Positions 28,144 through 35,023 of a stretch of DNA of 35,023 nt are shown here, piece by piece. This DNA comes from Synergistaceae bacterium (GTDB taxonomy: Bacteria > Synergistota > Synergistia > Synergistales > Synergistaceae). Both the position numbers and the translations under genes were made by a program. Location of the stretch: the NCBI GenBank assembly GCA_031260185.1, contig JAIRKI010000081.1, forward strand, positions 1 to 35,023. The letters are read 5' to 3'. The first letter of the stretch is position 1. Each line of letters opens with the position of its first letter. The notes under the pieces were generated by a model. That model was given only the letters and a program-made list of their open reading frames with translations, had not been told where the DNA came from and ran no database searches.

Positions 28144-29790
28144 TCAAAACCTCACCGTAACCGTCGTCCCCTCTCCGGAGCGGCTTTCGAGCGCGATTTT
28201 CGCGCCCAGGGCCAGGGCGATGTGTTTGACGATCGCCAGTCCCAGGCCAGTGCCGCCGGTCTTTCTCGACCTCGATTTGTCTACGCGGTAAAACCGCTCG
28301 AACACGCTGCCGAGCGCTTCCTCCGGGATGCCGATGCCAGTGTCGGACACGGAAATCACGACGCGCCCGTCGTCTTTCGCGACCGACACCTTTACCGAGC
28401 CCCCCGGTTTGTTGTATTTGACGGCGTTGTCTATGAGATTGTGGAACATCTCGTATATCATGGCGCGGTTCGCTTTGAGAAAAATATCTTTGCCGGTCAC
28501 TTCGACGGAAACATCATTTTCACGGGCCGCCGCCAGCGCGTCCGCGGCTTCCCGGGCGACGGCCGCCGCGTCCACGTCGTCGAGATTCCGCGGGCTTCTC
28601 CCCTCGTCCATCTCGGAGAGCATCATGACGTCATCCACCAGGGCGATCATTCGCGCGGCCTCGTCCTTGATTTTCCCGGCGAAAGCCGTCCGCTCGCTTT
28701 CTTTGGCCATGCCGCTCACCAGCATCTCCGCGTAACCCGATATGCCGGTGAGCGGGGTCTTCAGCTCGTGCGAGACGTTGGCCGAAAACTCGCGGCGCAT
28801 TTTTTCCGCCCTCATCCGTTCCGTTGTGTTCAGGAACAGGATGATGGCGCCGATGCCGGTCACGGAACTGAAGTACACGCGGTAAGTCTCGCCGAAGCGC
28901 TCCATATCCATTTCACAGCTTTGGCCGGAGAGGGCGTTTCGCATGTTTTTCAGGAGATCGGCGTCCCGCAGAAGTTCCAGAATATTTTTCCCGTCCATGG
29001 ACGCGTTCGCGTCCGTTTCGAAAATCCCTCGCGCGCTCTTGTTGGCGGACATGATGATTCCCCGGCCGTCGACTATGACCACGCCCTCCTTCATGTTGTC
29101 CATGACGGCGTCTATGGTGTCCGTTTTGCGCCGCAGATCGTCCAGTTGTTCGACGGTACGCTTGCGCTGAGACGCGATCGCGCGGACGAAGGGGGCGAGT
29201 TCGTCGTAAGGCGGCGTAATGACCGTGTCGGCCTGTGTGTTGTTGATCGGTTCCACGACGCGGTTCGTCAGTTTTCCCGCGATGAGATTGCCCGCCGCGA
29301 CGGTGACGAGAACGACGCAAAACACGACGGGCACCGCCATCGCGAACATCGAGAAGATGCTTCCCGTGGTTTTTGCCGCGCGCAAAACGCTGCCGTCCGA
29401 CAGCTTTACGGCGTAGTAATACGTCTCATCCCTCAACGTGTCGGAAAAACGTTTGCTCTCCCCCGCGCCCGATTCGAGGGCTTTTTTGACTTCAGCCCGA
29501 TCCGAGTGGTTCGGCAGAGTTTCCGCGCGGACGGTGTTGTCGTACGTCACCGTTCCGTCGTGGGCTATGACGGAAACGCGCAAACCGTCCCCCGCCGCGG
29601 GATTTATTTGGGGAAACGCCGCGATCGCGGCATCGGGCGGGCCGTTCCCGAACACCCCCACGCGCTCCCTGACATCCGCCCGCGTCACGCGCGCGGCTTG
29701 GCTGTAAAAAACGCAGCAATTCGCCAGAGACGCGATTAAAACACCGCTCACGGCCAAGAGCAGCATGCCGGCGTAAATCCGCTTTTTCAC
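28144..29790 (-). CDS. phoR: PhoR-like sensor histidine kinase
   Basis: Two TMs, PAS-like region, FSANVSHELKTPLTGISGYAEML, NLIDNAVKYNKPGG, VSDTGIGIPEEALGSVFERFYRVDKSRSRKTGGTGLGLAIVKHI. Confidence 0.92.
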   Translation of the reverse strand: MKKRIYAGMLLLAVSGVLIASLANCCVFYSQAARVTRADVRERVGVFGNGPPDAAIAAFPQINPAAGDGLRVSVIAHDGTVTYDNTVRAETLPNHSDRAEVKKALESGAGESKRFSDTLRDETYYYAVKLSDGSVLRAAKTTGSIFSMFAMAVPVVFCVVLVTVAAGNLIAGKLTNRVVEPINNTQADTVITPPYDELAPFVRAIASQRKRTVEQLDDLRRKTDTIDAVMDNMKEGVVIVDGRGIIMSANKSARGIFETDANASMDGKNILELLRDADLLKNMRNALSGQSCEMDMERFGETYRVYFSSVTGIGAIILFLNTTERMRAEKMRREFSANVSHELKTPLTGISGYAEMLVSGMAKESERTAFAGKIKDEAARMIALVDDVMMLSEMDEGRSPRNLDDVDAAAVAREAADALAAARENDVSVEVTGKDIFLKANRAMIYEMFHNLIDNAVKYNKPGGSVKVSVAKDDGRVVISVSDTGIGIPEEALGSVFERFYRVDKSRSRKTGGTGLGLAIVKHIALALGAKIALESRSGEGTTVTVRF

Positions 29791-29821
29791 CTGTCGCTTA
29801 CCTTCTTCAAATTATCCTCAA

Positions 29822-29924
29822 ACATTGGGGCTCCGCCCCAAACCCCGCAAGGGGCTCGTCCCCTGACCCCTTTTAAGGGCGCGGGGAGCTTGGCTCCCCG
29901 CCGGGTTCGGGCGGAGCCCGAGGT
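29822..29924. repeat. Two-hairpin palindromic element, copies R5a/R5b as an inverted pair
   Basis: TGGGGC-TCC-GCCCCA (29826-29840), AGGGG-ctcgt-CCCCT (29850-29864), then inverted CGGGGAGC-ttg-GCTCCCCG (29882-29900), TCGGGC-GGA-GCCCGA (29907-29921). Confidence 0.85.
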
Positions 29925-30608
29925 TTATTTCCCGGCCTTGTATCCCACGTTGCGCACGGTCTTGATGACGGCGCCCGCTTCGCCCAGCTTTTGGCGCAGG
30001 GATTTCACGTGCATGTCGACCGTCCGGCTCTCGCCGGGGTAATCGATCCCCCACACCTGATCGAGGAGTTTTTCGCGGCTCAGCGCGATGCCCTCGTTCA
30101 TCATCATATAGTGAAGCAGCTCGAACTCTTTGTAGGTCAGCGTCACTTCACGGTCTCCGGCGTGTACGGCGCGCCTCGGGCCGTCGAGGACGACGCCTCC
30201 GATTTCAATTTTTCCGGAGGGCCCGCGCGCTTCCTCCGGCGCGCTTCGGCGCAGTACGGCCCTTACGCGGGCGATTACCTCCATCACGGAAAAGGGCTTT
30301 GTGATGTAATCATCCGCGCCGAGATCCAAACCCTTGATCCTGTCGTGCTCGGCGCCTTTGGCCGTGAGCATTATGACCGGCAGATTCGCGGTGCGGTTCG
30401 ACGCCTTCAATTTTTTGAGGATGGCGAGCCCGTCTTCGCCCGGAAGCATGATGTCGAGCAGCGCCAAGGATGGAATATCCGTCTTCGTCCGGGCGAAAAA
30501 ACTCGCGCCCTCCGCGAAACCGAACGCCTCGAAACTCGCGGAGGACATTGCGTATACCACCATTTCCCTGATATCGTCGTCGTCCTCGACCACGTATATT
30601 TTTCGCAG
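29925..30608 (-). CDS. phoB: PhoB-like OmpR-family response regulator
   Basis: VVEDDDDIREMVVYAM, LALLDIMLPGEDGLAILKKLK, VIMLTAKG, DDYITKPFSVMEVIARVRA, TRR-like C-terminus SRTVDMHVKSLRQKLGE. The track start (GTG 30593) clips the first beta strand; CTG at 30608 is a better-spaced candidate. Confidence 0.88.
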   Translation of the reverse strand: MRKIYVVEDDDDIREMVVYAMSSASFEAFGFAEGASFFARTKTDIPSLALLDIMLPGEDGLAILKKLKASNRTANLPVIMLTAKGAEHDRIKGLDLGADDYITKPFSVMEVIARVRAVLRRSAPEEARGPSGKIEIGGVVLDGPRRAVHAGDREVTLTYKEFELLHYMMMNEGIALSREKLLDQVWGIDYPGESRTVDMHVKSLRQKLGEAGAVIKTVRNVGYKAGK

Positions 30609-30679
30609 AGCGTCATGCCTCCCTACAATACCTGTTTACCTTCGCGCGTCTTTCACGCGGCGGACACACAGATTCGCCC

Positions 30680-31339
30680 CTACAGCACCTGTTTGTCCTT
30701 GTGCATCCCGGTAATCGAAAAAATCACCCATTCGGCGATGTTGACCGCGTGATCGCCTATGCGCTCATAATACTTCGCTATCTGCAAAAGGTCAAAAGCC
30801 TGCTCTCCGTTGTCGACGTTTTCGTGCACCAGCCCGATGAGTTCTTTTTTTATCGTCGAGTACAGGTCGTCCACCACGTCGTCGTAGGCGATGACGGACT
30901 GAGCCAGATCCAAATCCTTCTTCACGAATGAGTCGATGCTTTCTTTCACCATCTTTATGGTGGCGTTCGCCATCGAGGAGATGTGCTCGAGCTTTTTGAT
31001 GTAGGTCTGGCCGGCCAGATAGACGCAAAGTTCCGAGATGTCCGAGGCGTGGTCGCCTATACGCTCCATGTCGGTTATCATCTTGAGCGCCGTCGAGACC
31101 TGGCGCAGATCGCCCGCCACCGGCTGCTGGTGCAGCAGCAGTTTCAAACACGCGCTCTCGATGTCGCGTTCCTGTTCGTCGATCGTCTCGTCCTCGGCTA
31201 TGATCCGCCGGGCCGTCTTTACGTCCCGCTCCTCGAGCGCCTTCGCCGCGTTCGCGATGGCGCGCTCGACGAGGGCCCCCATTTCGATCAAACTCGCGTT
31301 CAATTTCGACAACTGTTCGTCATAACGGAACCGCATCAT
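30680..31339 (-). CDS. phoU: Phosphate transport system regulator PhoU
   Basis: Two PhoU repeats: [20 protein letters not shown] and [21 protein letters not shown]. Confidence 0.95.
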   Translation of the reverse strand: MMRFRYDEQLSKLNASLIEMGALVERAIANAAKALEERDVKTARRIIAEDETIDEQERDIESACLKLLLHQQPVAGDLRQVSTALKMITDMERIGDHASDISELCVYLAGQTYIKKLEHISSMANATIKMVKESIDSFVKKDLDLAQSVIAYDDVVDDLYSTIKKELIGLVHENVDNGEQAFDLLQIAKYYERIGDHAVNIAEWVIFSITGMHKDKQVL

Positions 31340-32085
31340 CCAAACCTCCCCGTGATATAATCCTCTGTCCGTTTGTCCCTCGGCATGGCGAACAGCGCCT
31401 CGGTCCCGCCGTATTCCACGAGATCCCCGAGCAGCATGAAGGCCGTGCTGTCGCTGATTCTGACGGCCTGCTGCATGTTATGCGTCACTATGACAATGCT
31501 GTAGCTCTCGCGCAAAGTCAACAGCAATTCCTCTATCTTGCCGGTGGAGACGGGGTCGAGCGCGCTGGTCGGCTCGTCCATCAAAAGCGCCTCCGGCGCC
31601 ACCGCGAGCGCGCGGGCTATACACATGCGCTGCTGCTGTCCTCCCGACAGGCCCAGGGCGGATTTTTTCAGCCTGTCCTTGACCTCGTCCCAGATCGCAG
31701 CGTTCCGCAGCGAAGTCTCGACGATCTCGTCCAGTTCGTATTTGGAACGAACGCCGTGAGTGCGGGGGCCGAAGGCGATGTTGTCGTACACGCTCATCGG
31801 AAATGGGTTGGGTTTTTGGAACACCATGCCCACGCGTTTGCGAAGACTGTTGACGTCCATGCCGCCGAAAATGTCTTCGCCGAAGAGCCGCACTTCGCCG
31901 GTTATCCCGCAATCCTCCACAAGGTCGTTCATGCGGTTGAGCGTCTTGAGCAGCGTGCTTTTGCCGCACCCGGACGGGCCGATGAAAGCGGTTATTTTTT
32001 TCGCCTCGATCTCCATTGAGACGTTTTTCAAGGCGTGAAAGCCGGCGTAGTAAAGATCGAGTTCGCGTATGTCGAAGCAGTTCAA
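31336..32085 (-). CDS. pstB: Phosphate ABC transporter ATP-binding protein PstB
   Basis: TTG start at 32085 with GGAGG upstream; [60 protein letters not shown]. Confidence 0.95.
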   Translation of the reverse strand: MNCFDIRELDLYYAGFHALKNVSMEIEAKKITAFIGPSGCGKSTLLKTLNRMNDLVEDCGITGEVRLFGEDIFGGMDVNSLRKRVGMVFQKPNPFPMSVYDNIAFGPRTHGVRSKYELDEIVETSLRNAAIWDEVKDRLKKSALGLSGGQQQRMCIARALAVAPEALLMDEPTSALDPVSTGKIEELLLTLRESYSIVIVTHNMQQAVRISDSTAFMLLGDLVEYGGTEALFAMPRDKRTEDYITGRFG

Positions 32086-32930
32086 GCTCGGCCTCCAATC
32101 CGGCGCGAGATTTTCACCGACGCCGCGTTTATGATAATGACGACGAACAACAGCACGACGGCGGTGGCGTAACTCTCGTCCGTGTGGAACCCCTCGGTTG
32201 ACAGGGCGTACATATGAACCGACAGGGTCCGCGCCGATTGCATGGGACTTGTGGGGATCTGCGCCACTGTGCCGGCGGTGTAGATTAAAGCGGCGGTTTC
32301 GCCCACTATGCGGCCGATCGAGAGGATGACGCCCGCCAGTATTCCGGGCATGGCGGAGGGCAGCACTATCCTGAAAACCGTGCGCAGCTTCCCGGCCCCA
32401 AGCCCGAAAGCGCCCTCGCGATAGGCGTCGGGAACGGCTTTCAGCGCCTCCTCGCTTGATCGCATGATGAGGGGCAGAATCATGATGGACAACGTAAATA
32501 CCCCTGCCAGCATGGAATACCCCCATCCCAGAAACAACACGAAAAACAGGCTGCCGAAGAGCCCGTACACGATCGACGGAATGCCCGACAGCGCCTCCGT
32601 GGTCACGCGCACCAGCGTCACCCATTTGCTTCCCCGTTTGGCGTACTCCGTCAGGTAAATGGCCGCGAATACGCCCAGCGGCGCAGTTATCAAAAGCGCC
32701 ATCGGCGTCGCGAGCATGGTCGCGGCGAGAGCCGGAGTCAGCGAAACGTTCTCGCTGTTGTACGACAGGGAAAAAAGGGACGGCTTGATATGGGGAATCC
32801 CCTTGACGAAGATGAAAATCACGAGGAAAAACAAAACCCCAAAGGTGGCCAGCGCGGCCCCGTGCGTGAGAGCCGCCATAAAGAGTTCCGATGATAATTT
32901 CCCGCGATTGTTTTTTTTATCGTTTTTCAT
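32082..32930 (-). CDS. pstA: Phosphate ABC transporter permease PstA
   Basis: [17 protein letters not shown]...; [52 protein letters not shown]. Confidence 0.94.
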   Translation of the reverse strand: MKNDKKNNRGKLSSELFMAALTHGAALATFGVLFFLVIFIFVKGIPHIKPSLFSLSYNSENVSLTPALAATMLATPMALLITAPLGVFAAIYLTEYAKRGSKWVTLVRVTTEALSGIPSIVYGLFGSLFFVLFLGWGYSMLAGVFTLSIMILPLIMRSSEEALKAVPDAYREGAFGLGAGKLRTVFRIVLPSAMPGILAGVILSIGRIVGETAALIYTAGTVAQIPTSPMQSARTLSVHMYALSTEGFHTDESYATAVVLLFVVIIINAASVKISRRIGGRA

Positions 32931-33781
32931 ATTCTCCCTCTCCTTTTGAGGGCGGAAAAACTCAGATTTGTGGCGAGCACGAACAGAAACAGCACGACGC
33001 CCGTCGCGATAAGCACCTCGCGGTGAAAGTCGGCCGCGTAACCCATCTCGATGACGATGTTGGCCGTCAATGTGCGGGCCCCTTTCAGCAAAGACACGGG
33101 CATCCGCGCCTGGTTGCCCGCCACCATGATGACGGCCATCGTCTCGCCGATAGCCCGGCCTATTCCCAGCACGACCGCCGCGAATATCCCTGATTTCGCA
33201 GCGGGCAGCACCACGAAGAACACGCCGCGGTAATGCCCGGCCCCCAAAGCGAGCGCCCCCTCGTAATACGACTCGGGAACCGCGCGGATGGCGCTTTCGG
33301 CAATGCCGACGACTGTGGGCAGGATCATGATGCCCAGCAAAACGCAGGCCGACAGAATGCTGTTTCCCGTGACGGGGACTATCACAACCATGCCGAAGAA
33401 ACCGTACACCACGGAAGGAATGCCCGCGAGAAGCTCTACGCCGGGTTTGACGACGCGATAGAGTTTTTCCGGGCACGCCTTTGCAAGATAAACGGCGGAC
33501 AGCACGCCGACCGGGACGCCGATCAAAATGGCCCCGGCCGTCACGCACAGGCTCCCGAGAATCATGGGATATATGCCGAAAGCCGGAGGCACGTCGGAGG
33601 GCGACCATTCCCTGCCCAGCAGAAAACGGAACACGCCGATTTCCATTATGGCCGGAAGGCCGTTGCTCAGCAGGAAAAAGCATATCAACCCCACCGCGAA
33701 TATCGAAATGAGCGCCGAGGCGAAAAATACGGCGCTCATCGATTTTTCTTTCAGGTCTTTCAGCGGGACACGCCGTTCCAT
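32927..33781 (-). CDS. pstC: Phosphate ABC transporter permease PstC
   Basis: FLLGREWSPSDVPPAFGIYPMILGSL, AGIPSVVYGFFGMVVIVP, LGAGHYRGVFFVVLPAAKSGIFAAVVLGIGRAIGETMAV. Confidence 0.94.
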   Translation of the reverse strand: MERRVPLKDLKEKSMSAVFFASALISIFAVGLICFFLLSNGLPAIMEIGVFRFLLGREWSPSDVPPAFGIYPMILGSLCVTAGAILIGVPVGVLSAVYLAKACPEKLYRVVKPGVELLAGIPSVVYGFFGMVVIVPVTGNSILSACVLLGIMILPTVVGIAESAIRAVPESYYEGALALGAGHYRGVFFVVLPAAKSGIFAAVVLGIGRAIGETMAVIMVAGNQARMPVSLLKGARTLTANIVIEMGYAADFHREVLIATGVVLFLFVLATNLSFSALKRRGRI

Positions 33782-34638
33782 CTGGTCGTCTCGCCAGTGA
33801 AAATTGCCTTGACCTGTTCTTGCGTCAGGTTCGTTACGGGATTTTGGTTGTTCACTATCACCGCGATGCCGTCGAGGGCGATCCGGATGGGAGTCAACCG
33901 TTCGAGTTCGCTCTCCCTCAGTTCGCGGCTTGCCATGGCGATATCGCAGATCCCGTTGACGGCGTCCTTCAATCCGGCGGACGAGTCGCTCTGCTGAATC
34001 TCGACGGCGGCGGCGGGGTTGAGCGCGATGTAGGCTTCCTTCAGCCGTTCCATTACCGGCGTCACCGACGAGGAACCGCCTACCGTGATTTTACCGGCCG
34101 GTTTGCCGCCGGAATAGGCCGGGGCGTCATCGTCGATGGCGATGTAACCCTGGGAGACGACGACCGCCTGCCCTTCCCGCGAGAGGATGAAACCGATGAA
34201 GTCCTTCGTCAAACCTTTCGGTTCGCCCTTGGTGGCTATGTTGAAGGGTCTCGCGACGGGGTACGACCTGTTTTTGACATTTTCCACCGTGGCCTTGACG
34301 CCGCCGATATCCAGCGCTTTCACCGTCCGGTTGAGGGATCCGAGCGAGATGTAGCCGATGCCGTACCTGTTCCCGGCGATATTGGTCATCATGACGTTGG
34401 TCTGATTGGCGATGACCGCTTCTTTAGTGGTCATGTCCTTTCTCGTCCCGTCAGGGTTTCTGACCTCGATGCCGAACAGCTCGATAAAAGCCCCCCGCGT
34501 CCCCGAGCCGTCCTCCCTCGATACGACGCCGATCTCCCGATCCTCGTCAAAAGCGGCGGCCCAACCGTATCCAGCCGGCACGGATGCCAGCATCGCCAGA
34601 GAGAGTATCACTCCAATTGCCCTTTGCGCGTGCTTCAC
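33760..34638 (-). CDS. pstS: PstS-type phosphate-binding protein, circularly permuted
   Basis: Signal peptide, then IGVVSREDGSGTRGAFIELFG...GYIAID (usually the C-terminal half), then ITVGGSSSVTPVMERL...IQQSDSSAGLKDAV...IFTGETTRWNGVSR* (usually the N-terminal half). Confidence 0.9.
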   Translation of the reverse strand: MKHAQRAIGVILSLAMLASVPAGYGWAAAFDEDREIGVVSREDGSGTRGAFIELFGIEVRNPDGTRKDMTTKEAVIANQTNVMMTNIAGNRYGIGYISLGSLNRTVKALDIGGVKATVENVKNRSYPVARPFNIATKGEPKGLTKDFIGFILSREGQAVVVSQGYIAIDDDAPAYSGGKPAGKITVGGSSSVTPVMERLKEAYIALNPAAAVEIQQSDSSAGLKDAVNGICDIAMASRELRESELERLTPIRIALDGIAVIVNNQNPVTNLTQEQVKAIFTGETTRWNGVSR

Positions 34639-34811
34639 GTTACATACCTTCCTTCTCGCTGAAATTTTGTTTCGCGATCGCGATGCAATATTATGGAAGG
34701 TACGTATAAACTAAACGGGGCTGCGTGTAAAAACCGCGTAAAATTTTTCGTGCTGGATTTGATTTTAAAAAACCACTTGATTCCGCGTCTATTTCGCGCG
34801 AGGCAAAACCT

Positions 34812-34898
34812 TCACACCCAATTCGTCAGCGACAATCCATCCAAACCTTCAAAATGTTTCGTATTATTCGTTACCAACGTATCCGGAGCGTAGATCAT
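34812..34898 (-). pseudogene. C-terminal remnant of a PIN-domain (VapC-like) toxin
   Basis: MIYAPDTLVTNNTKHFEGLDGLSLTNWV* matches the VapC ending (TLVTNNTxxFxxVxGLxLxNW). The upstream in-frame segment contains no recognisable PIN motifs before a stop. Confidence 0.55.
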
Positions 34899-35023
34899 AA
34901 ATATGACCATTCCTTTCTGCGAAAGGCACAAAACGTCATGAAACTTTCGCGCGATTCGCTTCTGTTTATACCTTGATGTACAATGTCACCGAGGGTGCCG
35001 ACACACTACAGAACACGCGGAGG

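Noticed and set aside
28063-29739. 558-aa plus-strand ORF opposite phoR
   Set aside because: Antisense shadow of a well-supported histidine kinase; no domains.
31336-32625. 429-aa extended PstB and 533-aa extended PstA (32082-33683)
   Set aside because: Extensions are overlaps with the upstream permease genes in another frame; family-conserved starts with SD sites are at 32085 and 32930.

Overview
The window is gene-dense, high-GC and diderm-type. Gene content (Skp/OmpH, autotransporter, CsaB plus DUF5693, FtsEX-EnvC, fused-phase anabolic operons) suggests Synergistota or a related lineage, but that is inference. Plus strand, left to right: remnant of an IS5-like transposase, degenerate J-domain-like protein, Skp/OmpH, adenosine-specific kinase (DUF355), RNase J, PhoU-domain remnant, UppP, Maf, DUF5693, CsaB, FtsE, FtsX, EnvC/M23, S41 protease, PurA, RimI-like GNAT, DUF4145 protein, and a chromate transporter pair. 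Minus strand: CobS-CobU. Plus strand: DedA and a GH26-like pseudogene. Minus strand: thrC-thrB-lysC-asd-fecR, an autotransporter, and a pstS-pstC-pstA-pstB-phoU-phoB-phoR operon, with a PIN/VapC C-terminal remnant at the right edge. Most notable observations: (1) the PstS-like protein is circularly permuted, with the usual C-terminal half preceding the usual N-terminal half; (2) a family of two-hairpin palindromic elements occurs at five loci, with compensatory base changes between copies, and one inverted pair lies in frame inside the N-terminus of csaB; (3) several gene remnants are absent from the ORF track (PhoU, GH26, IS5, VapC); (4) a 12-codon ORF with a strong SD is coupled to the GTG start of cobU; (5) phoB appears to need a non-ATG start.
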